Source: Rosistilla ulvae (GTDB lineage Bacteria > Planctomycetota > Planctomycetia > Pirellulales > Pirellulaceae). Taken from it: a DNA stretch of 64,000 bases. The stretch lies in the NCBI RefSeq assembly GCF_007741475.1, contig NZ_CP036261.1:1116001-1180000 (forward strand), written 5' to 3'. The translations under genes and the position numbers were made by a program. The notes below the pieces were generated by a model that worked only from the letters and a program-made list of their open reading frames with translations, searched no databases and was not told where the DNA came from. This document shows positions 28,087 to 37,211 of this stretch, piece by piece (within the stretch, counting starts at the first letter, position 1; every line of letters begins with the position of its first letter).

Positions 28087-28872
28087 TCAGTAACTTGCAA
28101 TCTTTTGCCCGTTACGATCCAACAGCACGTACGATCGGCGAGCTGGTCCCGTGGAGGACTTCGCCGCCTGTGGCCGCGGTTGCGGATCGGACCAGCTGTC
28201 GTAGGCGGTCTGCGGTTCGCCGGCCATCGCTTCGCGTTGCACCATTGCCAGTTCGGCGCGGGCGGCAAAATAGGCGAAGATCGCAATGAAGATCAGCATC
28301 CCGTCGGTGAACAATCCGACCACGCCCATCCCGATCGCAAGCACTTGCCCGACGGACGCCGCGATTTGCGTCGCGCGAACGTAGGGGACAAACGCGCCCA
28401 AGAAGGCTCGGAAGACGCGGCCACCATCCATCGGGAAGACCGGCAACATGTTGAAGACGATCAGGGCGATGTTGATGTAGATCATGCTCATCAGGAACGT
28501 GCTGGCGATCGATCCGCTGGCCAACAACAGCAGCGGCACCAGGAGAGCGGCGATGACAAGATTCACGGCAGGTCCGGCCAGCGCGATCGCACCTTCGGCC
28601 AACGGGCTACGCGGCATGCGGTCCAGTCGAGCGACACCGCCGATCGGATAGAGCGTGATGTCGCGAGTGCCGACGCCAAACAGACGCGCCATCATGGCGT
28701 GCCCCAGTTCGTGCAACAGGACACATCCAAAGACCGAGAAGAGGATTGCGAGGCGCATCGCCAGCGATCCGTCGGGCATCGCGGTCAAAAGAACAAATAA
28801 TGGGAGCAACCAAAACGTCCCGTGGACGTTGATCGGGATGCCAGCAACAGTGCCAAGTTTCCAGTTGAACAT
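28087..28872 (-). CDS. site-2 protease family (M50) membrane metalloprotease
   Basis: 261 residues from the ATG at 28872 ([20 protein letters not shown]); the open frame upstream is poor and lacks homology features. Zinc motif HELGH (54-58) lies in a membrane helix, and the third ligand is in [14 protein letters not shown] (Asp149). The short N-terminal [12 protein letters not shown] is usual for the SpoIVFB/rhomboid-like M50 group. It cuts membrane-embedded substrates; the target is unknown. No CBS or PDZ domain is visible. The C-terminal tail is soluble and Pro/Ser-rich. It is 24 bases upstream of the CxxCH gene on the same strand, so they may be co-transcribed. Confidence 0.87.
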   Translation of the reverse strand: MFNWKLGTVAGIPINVHGTFWLLPLFVLLTAMPDGSLAMRLAILFSVFGCVLLHELGHAMMARLFGVGTRDITLYPIGGVARLDRMPRSPLAEGAIALAGPAVNLVIAALLVPLLLLASGSIASTFLMSMIYINIALIVFNMLPVFPMDGGRVFRAFLGAFVPYVRATQIAASVGQVLAIGMGVVGLFTDGMLIFIAIFAYFAARAELAMVQREAMAGEPQTAYDSWSDPQPRPQAAKSSTGPARRSYVLLDRNGQKIASY

Positions 28873-29081
28873 ATCGGTAACGAGCCTCCTGCGACTCGGG
28901 GATTTTCTAATCCGCAGCGTTAATCCGCCGCGACATATTGCTAATTCGTTGGCTGAATGTCGATCATGGCGTTGCCTGGGCAACCCCTTTGTCAGTTTAG
29001 GTCGGTCGCGACAAAACTGGCACATTCAACCACGAATGCACAGCAGATGCATAAATCGCGCCAAACGCGACAGAACCGAGC

Positions 29082-29903
29082 TCAATCTTTGCTGCGAGTG
29101 AACCAGAGCAGGATACGGTCCCCCAGAGTGGGCAGCAGATGGCCGATCGCGATGATCGGCCGCAGGTAGCCGGGCAGCAGCACATCGGTCGATCGTTTGC
29201 GGCAGGCTTTGAGGATCCGGTCGGCCACATAAATAGGATCGAGTCCTTTGACTCGCGCTCCGCCGGCGGGGCGATTCGCACTCTCGGGCAGATCGTCGCC
29301 GACGCGGTCCTTGTAGCGATGCCCCGCGTCGTCGCGGCGGATTGGACCGGGCGAGATGAGGATCACGTTCACCCCCAGAGTTCGCGATTCCAATCGCAAC
29401 TGCTGAGTGATCGCCGCCAATGCGTGCTTCGCCGCAGCGTAGCCACCGAGATATCGCGGCGCGACTTTGGCGGCTAGCGATCCGATGTTGACGATCTGTC
29501 CGCCCGATTGAGCCAGCAGGGGCAAGGCAGCTTGCGAACAATTCAGCGCGGAGAAGACGTTGGCGTTAAACAAGTCGTTGAGCCGGTCTGCGTCGAGGGC
29601 CTGGATCAGTCCCCGGTCGCTGAGCCCGACGTTGTTGACTAACACATCCAATCGCCCGAACTGTTGCTGGACATCGTCGATCAGGCGATCGACTTGCTGG
29701 CGATCAATCACATCGCAGACCATCGCCACGATCCGCGTATCGCCAGTGATTTGTGACGCCGCCGATTCGGTTCGCTCGCGATCTCGCCCGACGATCACCA
29801 CATCAAAACCGGCGTCGGCAAAGCGTTGGGCGATAGCAAAGCCAAGGCCTGTGGAAGCACCGGTGACGAGGGCAACTTGGCGATTCGAAGAGACTGCGTT
29901 CAT
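29082..29903 (-). CDS. short-chain dehydrogenase/reductase
   Basis: 273 residues, a classical SDR. Cofactor site TGASTGLG (14-21), VCDV, NNVG, and the catalytic Ser142, Tyr155 and Lys159 (YAAAK) are all present. The substrate-binding C-terminal segment (SPGPIRRDDAGHRYKDR) is more variable, and the end IGHLLPTLGDRILLWFTR is hydrophobic, possibly membrane-associated. The substrate is not identified. Confidence 0.9.
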   Translation of the reverse strand: MNAVSSNRQVALVTGASTGLGFAIAQRFADAGFDVVIVGRDRERTESAASQITGDTRIVAMVCDVIDRQQVDRLIDDVQQQFGRLDVLVNNVGLSDRGLIQALDADRLNDLFNANVFSALNCSQAALPLLAQSGGQIVNIGSLAAKVAPRYLGGYAAAKHALAAITQQLRLESRTLGVNVILISPGPIRRDDAGHRYKDRVGDDLPESANRPAGGARVKGLDPIYVADRILKACRKRSTDVLLPGYLRPIIAIGHLLPTLGDRILLWFTRSKD

Positions 29904-30389
29904 GGAAGGATCGGGAGGATTGGCCGGCCAGCATTGCCGAGCGGTTAGAGTGATATTAACAACGGATAGAAGCGGGCAAGGATGCTAGATGTAAGACACC
30001 GGGCGAAGAACTTATCTTGTGTCGGCTCCACGACTCGAAAAATAACGCACACTGCAAGTGGCATCTGGTGCCGAAACGGGCGAGTTTCAGCAACCGTGGG
30101 GAAATTTAAGCGATTTTCACGTCGCACGACCATTTTTCTGGTCCCCACTAATGGCAGCAGGGTGCCCCAAAACGATCAGGCAGTGTAACCCGCACAACCG
30201 CAAGCGGCCATTTTCATCTCGAGCGCAAGCAGACTCATGTCATCAGATCAAGCAATTGGCAACCAAATCGGATACCTTAGCCAAATCACACCATATACCA
30301 ATGGCAAGCCGATGAAACCGCAAACCTACGTGAACGAAATCGGATACTTTGGCAATCAAGATCCCGAACACGGCTCGAAAGGCAGACGC
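29904..30389. other. upstream region of pyruvate kinase
   Basis: The sequence between the SDR start and the pyk start chosen here is ~486 bases. It probably holds divergent promoters but no clear site can be called. The pyk frame is open from ATG 30237, and that stretch encodes residues with a repeated pattern (NQIGYLSQ and NEIGYFGNQ), so translation may start upstream. Confidence 0.4.
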
Positions 30390-31847
30390 ATGTCCCGACC
30401 GACCCCGGATGAACCTTGTACCAAAATTGTGGCGACGATTGGGCCAGCGTGCTCGAGCGTCGACCAGTTGGCCAATCTGATCCAGCACGGCGTCGCTGTG
30501 TTCCGGATCAATTCGGCCCACGGCTCTCGGGCTTCGCACCAGGAGACGCTCGACAACGTGCGGAAAGCCTCGCTGCAGGTCGGCTTTCCCGTCGGCGTGC
30601 TGTACGATCTCGCCGGGCCTAAGATTCGCTTGGGCACCTTGGCGTGCGATCCCTATCAATGCGAGACCGGTTCGCAGGTGACGCTGATTCGCGGCGAACA
30701 GTCGACTGTCGATAGCGAACTGACCAGCAACTACGACAAATTACTCGACGAACTGCAGGCGGGCGACAGCGTGATGCTGGCCGACGGCAATGTCTCGCTG
30801 CAAGTCGCGTCGGTCACCGCCGATCGCGTCGTCTGCGATGTCTTGGCGGGCGGAACGATCCGCAGCCGCCAGGGAATCAATCTGCCGGGGGTGAAGTTGA
30901 GCATTTCGGCGATGCGTCGCCAGGATGTCGACAACGCGATCTGGGCCGCTCAAGAAGGCGTCGACTTCATCAGCCTCAGTTTTGTCCGCACCGCTGGCGA
31001 CGTCGAATCGCTGAAGAACTTGATCAGCACCTACGAATCGAAGGCGATGGTGATCGCCAAGATCGAAAAACGCGAGGCGATGGAAGATCTCGAAGCGATC
31101 GTCGAAGCTTCCGACGGCGTGATGGTCGCTCGTGGCGATCTGGGCGTGGAGATCGACGTCGCCGAGACGCCTGTCGCACAGAAACGGATCATTCGCGTCT
31201 GCCGCGACAAACTGAAGCCGGTGATCGTCGCGACGCAGATGCTCGAATCGATGCACCATTCGCCTCGCCCCACGCGAGCCGAAGCGAGCGACGTCGCCAA
31301 CGCGATCCTCGACGGTGCTGATGCCTGCATGTTGAGCGGTGAGACGGCGATCGGCGAATATCCGGTCGAAGCTGTCGACATGATGTTCCGGATTCAGCAG
31401 CATACCGAACGCGAGTTGGTTGGAGCTTCGAAAACCCTGATCAAAACGATCGATCGGGCTCATCCGATCACGTCGGCTGTCGCTTACGGTGCGACTCAGA
31501 TCGCGGAATCGATCGAAGCCAAGATGCTGGTCGTGGTCACGCGCACCGGCGGTACCGCTTGGGTGAAAAGTAAGTTGCGGAGTCTGATTCCGACGCTGGG
31601 AGTCAGCGACAACGAAGATACGCTGCGACGGATGAGCCTGTTTTGGGGGATCAAACCGCTGCGAGTAAGCCAGTTGGACAATACCGAACAACTGTTTTCG
31701 GAAGTCAGCCGCTGGGGCTGCCGGGAAGGGCATCTTGTCGCTGGGGACCGGTTGGTCTTCGTGACCGGAACCGGGGTAATGGACAATGCCCACAACCTGG
31801 TTGTCGTCCACAAAGTCACCTCCTGCGATAACAAAGCCGCTCAATAG
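30390..31847 (+). CDS. pyk: pyruvate kinase
   Basis: 485 residues from ATG 30390 (MSRPTPDEPCTKIVATIGPA), where family alignments begin. It transfers phosphate from PEP to ADP, the last step of glycolysis. The A-domain barrel has KIVATIGPAC, RINSAHGS and GPKIRLG. The active site includes MVIAKIEKREA (catalytic Lys) and VMVARGDLGVEI. ATQMLESM and TRAEASDVANAILDGADACMLSGETAIGEYP are highly conserved. The C-domain is VVVTRTGGTAWVKSKLR. The open frame extends upstream to ATG 30312 and 30237; the added 26-51 residues may be a lineage extension. Confidence 0.94.
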   Translation: MSRPTPDEPCTKIVATIGPACSSVDQLANLIQHGVAVFRINSAHGSRASHQETLDNVRKASLQVGFPVGVLYDLAGPKIRLGTLACDPYQCETGSQVTLIRGEQSTVDSELTSNYDKLLDELQAGDSVMLADGNVSLQVASVTADRVVCDVLAGGTIRSRQGINLPGVKLSISAMRRQDVDNAIWAAQEGVDFISLSFVRTAGDVESLKNLISTYESKAMVIAKIEKREAMEDLEAIVEASDGVMVARGDLGVEIDVAETPVAQKRIIRVCRDKLKPVIVATQMLESMHHSPRPTRAEASDVANAILDGADACMLSGETAIGEYPVEAVDMMFRIQQHTERELVGASKTLIKTIDRAHPITSAVAYGATQIAESIEAKMLVVVTRTGGTAWVKSKLRSLIPTLGVSDNEDTLRRMSLFWGIKPLRVSQLDNTEQLFSEVSRWGCREGHLVAGDRLVFVTGTGVMDNAHNLVVVHKVTSCDNKAAQ

Positions 31848-31905
31848 CCATCGGCCGGCTGGCCAATACGCCATCGCCGCCGCGGCATTTCTGGCATCTC
31901 AAACT

Positions 31906-31937
31906 GCCCGACCGGAAGGCTCATTTTTCGGTCGGGC
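31906..31937 (+). terminator. hairpin after pyruvate kinase
   Basis: GCCCGACCG (31906-31914) pairs with CGGTCGGGC (31929-31937) across a 14-base loop that contains TTTTT. No T-run follows the stem. It lies 58 bases past the pyk stop. The remaining bases of the 323-base gap to ffh (to 32170) hold no other signal that I can identify, beyond the ffh promoter which must lie there. Confidence 0.6.
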
Positions 31938-32170
31938 TTGTGCGTATGGGGTGTCCTGAGCACCTCTGCGGATGCGGTTTTGGGCTGGATGTGTTTCGCT
32001 TGGCTAGCAATTCTTTTCCCTCGGCGATCGCCTCGTCGGCTCATTTGGGGCGATTCTGCGCGAAATAGCGTGCGAATGTCGTCGTATTGACAACACGTCG
32101 AGCCTTTACGATCCTAAAGCGGTTCTTATAGAATACGTGGCTTCGTACACCTGACTGGGGATCGTTCTGC

Positions 32171-33643
32171 ATGTTTGAATCGCTGTCCGACGGACTGCAA
32201 TCCGCCTTCAAGAGCTTGCGTGGTAAAGGCAAGCTCACCGAGGCGAACATGCGCGATGGGCTGAAGCTGGTCGAGCAGTCGATGCTCGAAGCGGATGTCA
32301 GCTATTCGGTTGTCCAGTCGTTCATGCAGCATGTGACCGAAAAGGCAACCGGTCGTCGCGTGCTGATGAGCCTGCGGCCGGGCGAAGAACTGGTCAAGAT
32401 CGTCTATGACGAGCTGGTCGAGATTCTGGGGCCTGTCGATTCCTCGCTGCATCTCAAGAGCGACGGCATCACGGTCATCATGATGTGCGGCCTGCAGGGT
32501 AGCGGTAAAACGACGACTTGCGGAAAGTTGTCACAGCTGCTGAAAGAAGAGAACATCAAGCCGTTGTTGGTCGCGGCCGACCTGCAACGCCCCGCTGCGA
32601 TCGAGCAATTGCGGGTGATCGGGCGTCAATTGGACGTGCCGGTTTATGCCGAAGATGGTGCCAGCGATCCGGTTAAGGTCTGCCAAGCGGGCGTTAAGCA
32701 AGCTCAACAGGAGGGCGCGCGAGTCGTCATCTTGGATACGGCCGGTCGGTTGGCGATCGACAAAGAGTTAATGGATCAATTGGCGCGGATCGACAAACGC
32801 GTCAAGCCGGACCAGGTTTATCTGGTCGTCGACGGCATGACCGGACAGGATGCTGTCAACAGTGCAGGTGCTTTTAATGAAGCTCTGGAGCTGGATGGCG
32901 TCGTGATGACGAAGCTCGATGGCGACGCCCGCGGCGGCGCGTTGTTGAGTGTAAAGCATGTCACGGGCGTGCCGATCAAGTTCATTGGTACGGGTGAGCA
33001 TTTTGACGCGTTGGAGCCGTTTCGTCCCGAGGGGATGACCGGCCGAATCCTGCAGATGGGCGACATGGTCGCCGCGGCGCGGGAGGCTCATCGGATCGTT
33101 GACGAAAGTCAGCGCGAAGAACTTGAAGAGAAGATGAAGTCGGGCGAGATGACGCTCGATGATTTTAAAGGCTTGATGGAGAAGGTCGCCAAGCCGGGGC
33201 TGATGGGCAAGATGATGGGTTTGATGCCTGGCATGGGCCAGCTGAAAGACCTGATGAACAGCGAAGAAGCCGCTGGCGGGATCAAACAGACGATCGGTGC
33301 GATCAACAGTATGACGCTGGAAGAGCGTCGCAATCCAAAAATTATTGATATCTCGCGTCGGACCCGGATCGCCAAAGGTGCTGGGGTTCAGGCGTCTGCG
33401 ATCACGCAATTGGTTAAGCAGTTCGAGCAGATGAAGCCGATCATGCAAGCAATGGCGGGTGGCGGCGTAGGGGATCGGATGCAATTGATGCGTCAGCTGC
33501 AATCAAGCGGTGCATTGGATGGGTCCAATCCAGGGGCGTTGAAGATGAAAAAGTCGACTGGGAAGCGGTTGTCGGCCGCCGAACGGGCGAAACAGAAGAA
33601 GCAGCGTGAAAAAGAGCTGCGGAAATTGAGACGATCGAAGTGA
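32171..33643 (+). CDS. ffh: signal recognition particle protein Ffh
   Basis: 490 residues. It binds signal peptides of nascent membrane and secreted proteins and delivers ribosomes to FtsY. The N-domain helices (~1-95), then the GTPase G-domain (~98-295) with G1 GLQGSGKTTT, VAADLQRPAAIEQL, DTAGRL and TKLDGDARGG. The Met-rich M-domain (~300-460) contains KMMGLMPGMGQLKDLM and the SRP-RNA-binding RRTRIAKGAGVQ. The basic tail (AERAKQKKQREKELRKLRRSK) is lineage-specific. It is followed by rpsP after 134 bases, as in many bacteria. Confidence 0.97.
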   Translation: MFESLSDGLQSAFKSLRGKGKLTEANMRDGLKLVEQSMLEADVSYSVVQSFMQHVTEKATGRRVLMSLRPGEELVKIVYDELVEILGPVDSSLHLKSDGITVIMMCGLQGSGKTTTCGKLSQLLKEENIKPLLVAADLQRPAAIEQLRVIGRQLDVPVYAEDGASDPVKVCQAGVKQAQQEGARVVILDTAGRLAIDKELMDQLARIDKRVKPDQVYLVVDGMTGQDAVNSAGAFNEALELDGVVMTKLDGDARGGALLSVKHVTGVPIKFIGTGEHFDALEPFRPEGMTGRILQMGDMVAAAREAHRIVDESQREELEEKMKSGEMTLDDFKGLMEKVAKPGLMGKMMGLMPGMGQLKDLMNSEEAAGGIKQTIGAINSMTLEERRNPKIIDISRRTRIAKGAGVQASAITQLVKQFEQMKPIMQAMAGGGVGDRMQLMRQLQSSGALDGSNPGALKMKKSTGKRLSAAERAKQKKQREKELRKLRRSK

Positions 33644-33777
33644 TTGCAATGATTAAGCTGTCACTCGGGATCGATTACGCGTAAAAATGCGTTTGAAAAT
33701 TCAGAGTGATCCTCGCTGACCAATCAGCCGTTTGATACATAGATACGATTAAAAGACCACTACCTGGAGAAAACCAC

Positions 33778-34167
33778 GTGGCAGTTCGAATCCGAATGAA
33801 GAAGATGGGCCGTGCCCACCGACCGTTTTATCGCTTGTGCGCCGTCGACCAACGTAACCCTCGCGATGGCAAGGTTATCGAAGAATTGGGCTATTACGAC
33901 ACCAGCGTTCCTGAAACCGACGCCCGTGCGATCCTCAAGGGCGAACGCATCAACTATTGGTTGGGTGTTGGCGCTCAAGCTAGCGACAAGTGCCAAATCT
34001 TGATCAAGAAGTATGGCGCCGAAGGGACTCACCTGGAAAAGCAACGCGAAGCTTTGCAACGCATGCAAGCCGGTCGTCCGGTTCCAGCGCCAAAGCCAGC
34101 CAAGCCAAAGGCGGAAGCTGAAGCTCCGGCCGCTGAAGCCGCACCTGCGGAAGCAGCTAGCGAATAA
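33778..34167 (+). CDS. rpsP: 30S ribosomal protein S16
   Basis: 129 residues from a GTG (33778), with GGAG at 33766-33769, 8 bases before. The S16 core is VRIRMKKMGRAHRPFYRLCAVDQRNPRDGKVIEELGYYD, followed by the typical helical region. A ~45-residue Ala/Pro/Glu/Lys tail (KPAKPKAEAEAPAAEAAP) is an extension beyond the usual ~85 residues. It binds 16S rRNA in early 30S assembly. Confidence 0.97.
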   Translation: MAVRIRMKKMGRAHRPFYRLCAVDQRNPRDGKVIEELGYYDTSVPETDARAILKGERINYWLGVGAQASDKCQILIKKYGAEGTHLEKQREALQRMQAGRPVPAPKPAKPKAEAEAPAAEAAPAEAASE

Positions 34168-34171
34168 TAGA

Positions 34172-34855
34172 ATGCGCTTTGATGTCGTGACCTTGTTCCC
34201 GGCGATCTTCGATGGCTATTTAACACAGAGCTTGTTAAATAAGGCGATCGAAAATCAGCTGGTCCAGATCCATTGCCACAACTTGCGCGATTGGTCGACC
34301 GACGAGAAGCACCATAAGATTGACGATCGTCCCTTTGGCGGCGGCCCTGGAATGTTGATCCAGGCACCTCCGGTGGTCGATTGTGTAGAAGAGATCGAAA
34401 GCAAAGAAGATCGCCCCGCCCGGCGAATTCTGCTTTCACCTCAAGGCCGTCGCTTTGATCAGCAGTTGGCCGAAGAGTTGGCGACCGAACCGCGGCTGAT
34501 GTTGCTGTGCGGCCGCTACGAAGGGTTCGATCAACGAGTGATCGATATCCTGGAACCCGAGGAACTGAGCGTTGGTGACTTTGTGCTCAATGGTGGCGAA
34601 GTCGCTGCGATGGTTGTCATCGACGCGGTGGTCCGATTGTTGCCAGGTGTGTTAGGAGATGAGTTTAGTAGCTTTGACGATTCGTTCTCACGCGGGAATC
34701 GAATGTTGGAGTTCCCGCAGTACACTCGACCGAGAGAATTTCGGGGCCACGAAGTGCCCGAGGTTTTGTTGGGTGGAAATCATCAACAGATCGCCGCTTG
34801 GCGTGCAGATCAGATTCAAAAGAGAACAGCCGAACGTCGCAGCGACCTGCTCTGA
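34172..34855 (+). CDS. trmD: tRNA (guanine-N1-)-methyltransferase
   Basis: 227 residues from ATG 34172, four bases after the rpsP stop; the frame is open further upstream inside rpsP, but the family starts at MRFDVVTLFPAIFDGY. It methylates G37 of tRNAs with SAM. The SPOUT trefoil-knot motifs are LLCGRYEGFDQRVID and SVGDFVLNGGEVAAM, with DDRPFGGGPGM at the N-terminal side. The usual rimM gene between rpsP and trmD is missing here. rplS follows after 71 bases. Confidence 0.97.
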   Translation: MRFDVVTLFPAIFDGYLTQSLLNKAIENQLVQIHCHNLRDWSTDEKHHKIDDRPFGGGPGMLIQAPPVVDCVEEIESKEDRPARRILLSPQGRRFDQQLAEELATEPRLMLLCGRYEGFDQRVIDILEPEELSVGDFVLNGGEVAAMVVIDAVVRLLPGVLGDEFSSFDDSFSRGNRMLEFPQYTRPREFRGHEVPEVLLGGNHQQIAAWRADQIQKRTAERRSDLL

Positions 34856-34926
34856 CGACAAACCAAAATTGTTGCTAGCCAGCAACCAAACAAAAATATC
34901 ACCATCAGCCAAGCGGAGTCATTCCT

Positions 34927-35280
34927 ATGAGCCAACAAGTAATGGATCTCGTCGAAAAGACGTGCCTTAAATCCGACGTTCCTCAGTTCGACATCGGCGA
35001 TACCGTCGATGTGCACACCAAGATTTTGGAAGGTGCCAAAGAACGCATCCAGGTCTTCACCGGCGTTGTAATCGCTCGCAGCGGTTCGGGAACTCGCGAG
35101 ATGTTCACCGTCCGTCGCATGGTCTCCGGCGAAGGTGTGGAGCGTAAGTTCCCACTGCACTCGCCACGCGTCGAAAAGGTCGAAGTCAAGCGCAGCAGCG
35201 TCGTTCGTCGTGCCAAGCTGTACTTCCTTCGCGATCGCGTCGGCAAGGCCGTTCGTCTGAAAGAACGTCGCCGCAGCTAA
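34927..35280 (+). CDS. rplS: 50S ribosomal protein L19
   Basis: 117 residues. L19 sits at the 30S-50S interface. Conserved strands are [30 protein letters not shown], the loop [35 protein letters not shown] and [25 protein letters not shown]. It is the last gene of the ffh-rpsP-trmD-rplS group. dapB follows after 218 bases and probably has its own promoter. Confidence 0.97.
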   Translation: MSQQVMDLVEKTCLKSDVPQFDIGDTVDVHTKILEGAKERIQVFTGVVIARSGSGTREMFTVRRMVSGEGVERKFPLHSPRVEKVEVKRSSVVRRAKLYFLRDRVGKAVRLKERRRS

Positions 35281-35498
35281 TTCGCTTGTTGGCGATCGAT
35301 GGGGCGACGCGATCGACGCGTTGCCCGCTTTCTGGATGCGGCATTGGGCTGAGGCTATCTCGGTTCGATGCCTTGTTTCTTGGGCGGATGCTTCCCTGCC
35401 CTGCACTCCCCTTGCTGGTCGCCCACGCGGCAGACAGGTCGTTGCATCGACTTGCGCTTCGACGGGTGCTCACGCTCAGCCCCGTTGATTGATGTCCT

Positions 35499-36311
35499 AT
35501 GACCAGTTCGCAACCAATCAAGCTTGCAGTTCACGGTGCCGCCGGTCGCATGGGGCGCCGCGTTGTTGCGTTGGCGACCGCTGACGAAGCATTTCAGGTG
35601 ATCGCTGCGATCGATCATCAGCAACATCCGCTGCTCGGACAGGATTCCGGCGGGCTGGCCGGTTGCGATCTGAACGAAGTTCCGCTGTCGGCCGATTGGC
35701 CAGCGGAATGCGACGCGGCGATCGATTTCTCGTTGCCCGATGCGGTGGCCAGCGCTGTTGCGAACTGTCTGGAATCGAAGACGCCGCTGGTGATCGCGAC
35801 GACCGGGTTGTCCGACGAAACGCAAGCGGCGATCGCCGAAGCGGTCAAGCAGATCCCGATCGTCTGGGCACCCAGCATGAGCCTGGCGGTGAATCTGACG
35901 ATGAAGCTGGCCGAACAAGCCGCGGCGGCTTTGAAGAACGTTCCCGGCGGCGTCGATATCGAGATCATCGAGCGACACCATCGCTACAAGGTCGACGCTC
36001 CCAGCGGCACGGCGCTGAAGTTTGGTGAACTGATCGCTGACCAGTTGGATGGCGAGACCAAGCACGTCCACGGCCGCGAGGGCGAGACGGGGCAGCGTTC
36101 CCTCAATGAGATCGGTTACCACGCGGTCCGCGTCGGCGACAACACCGGCGAACACACGATCGTCTACGGCATGTTAGGCGAGACGATGGAGCTGCGCGTC
36201 GCATCGAGCAACCGCGACTGCTACGCATCGGGCGCCCTAGCCGCAGCCCGCTGGATCCAAGGCCGTCCCCCAGCCCTCTACTCGATGTTCGACGTCCTCG
36301 GCCTCTCGTAG
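35499..36311 (+). CDS. dapB: 4-hydroxy-tetrahydrodipicolinate reductase
   Basis: 270 residues. It reduces (hydroxy)dihydrodipicolinate with NAD(P)H in the lysine/diaminopimelate pathway. The Rossmann start is VHGAAGRMGRRVV, and ATTGLSD, APSMSLAVNL and the catalytic EIIERHHRYKVDAPSGTAL (His-His and Lys) are intact, as is GETGQRSLNEIGYHAVRVGD. ATG 35499 is well placed. No other dap gene is in the window. Confidence 0.97.
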   Translation: MTSSQPIKLAVHGAAGRMGRRVVALATADEAFQVIAAIDHQQHPLLGQDSGGLAGCDLNEVPLSADWPAECDAAIDFSLPDAVASAVANCLESKTPLVIATTGLSDETQAAIAEAVKQIPIVWAPSMSLAVNLTMKLAEQAAAALKNVPGGVDIEIIERHHRYKVDAPSGTALKFGELIADQLDGETKHVHGREGETGQRSLNEIGYHAVRVGDNTGEHTIVYGMLGETMELRVASSNRDCYASGALAAARWIQGRPPALYSMFDVLGLS

Positions 36312-36318
36312 CGAAACG

Positions 36319-36350
36319 CGGCAAGAGTTTCGTAGGCGGTACTTGCCGCA
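36319..36350 (+). terminator. hairpin after dapB
   Basis: GCGGCAAG (36319-36326) pairs with CTTGCCGC (36343-36350) across a 16-base loop, 8 bases past the dapB stop. There is no T-run, so the terminator role is tentative. Confidence 0.4.
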
Positions 36351-36381
36351 GATCGAAAGTCTTCACGACTTCCGCGACGCC

Positions 36382-36412
36382 AAGATACGAGCACGACGCG
36401 CAAGCGAGTGTT
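36382..36412. repeat. possible dispersed planctomycete intergenic motif
   Basis: The stretch around ACGAGCACGACGCGCAAGCG (36388-36407) matches, from memory, a phrase seen in many planctomycete intergenic regions. Within this window it occurs once, so I cannot show repetition here. It lies in the 293-base gap between dapB and the zinc-ribbon gene, which otherwise holds nothing recognisable. Confidence 0.3.
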
Positions 36413-36604
36413 TTGCGAGCCGGTTGTTCCGGGCCTGCACCGTTTTGTCACGACCGATAGGGCCATTGCCTTGTGACAATGGCTTGCGCTCTAACGTGTT
36501 GGTTTACTGTGGCCGGTTTCGTGATTCAACACGACGGTTGTGTAACAATGAGCGATTGAGACGCGTTGATGCATAACGCCCGGCGCGAGGTTGGTGGTTC
36601 CGGC

Positions 36605-36916
36605 TTATGCTAGGTCGCGGAGGAAGTCGGGGGGGCTCGCTAGGTAGGTTTGGCAGTGGGCGCATGCGGCGGACGCCTCGGAGACTGGAGTCCGGCAGAT
36701 TGGGCAGGGACGCGACGCGGTGGCTGATTTTGGGGCCGGAGGTGCTAGTTCGCTCGCTTCCAAAATCCGCATCGCTCCGGTATCGGACAAACTTGTCCGC
36801 GGCATTCCTGATTCGAGCATTCCGTCGCACTGAGGACATTGGAGCGGTGCGTCGGAGTGGTTGATAGAGACCGGAACCTGGTGGCCGGAAGGGCAGGCAA
36901 CGAAAAAAGTTTCCAT
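36605..36916 (-). CDS. small double zinc-ribbon protein
   Basis: 103 residues from ATG 36916 (METFFVACPSGHQVPVSI), preceded by GAAGG on the reverse strand. The first ribbon is CPSGH...CPQCD (~8-33) and the second is CPICRTPV...CAHCQ (~72-90), joined by a Ser/Ala-rich linker. The frame is open 30 codons further upstream but that part is Arg-rich and unlike the rest. Zinc-ribbon pairs of this kind occur in proteins that contact nucleic acid or other proteins; the role is unknown. It is opposite in strand to dapB and the dioxygenase gene. Confidence 0.6.
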   Translation of the reverse strand: METFFVACPSGHQVPVSINHSDAPLQCPQCDGMLESGMPRTSLSDTGAMRILEASELAPPAPKSATASRPCPICRTPVSEASAACAHCQTYLASPPDFLRDLA

Positions 36917-37211
36917 CGTAAATGACCTTCTTGTTAGGGTGGGCTTAGGGCTTGCAGACGGCTTTGAACCCCGGGCTCGAGAGCATGTTTCGGTCGGTTT
37001 TGCCAACGCTTACAAAACGGGGAGGCAACGATTGCCAGCATTGCCACCGAATTGAATGGTCGGCCGTGCCCCGATCGACTGGTAAGACATTCGTCGAACC
37101 ACTGCAGTTATTGCCTGAAAACTGTTGATTTATCGATCGAGCCGATCTGGTATGCTGCATGCGGTGTTGAACCTTAATATGACGTCAGCTTCCGCCAAAC
37201 TGGGCCCGACT

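Noticed and set aside
34013-34171. Extended trmD start
   Set aside because: It overlaps rpsP out of frame; the family starts at ATG 34172.
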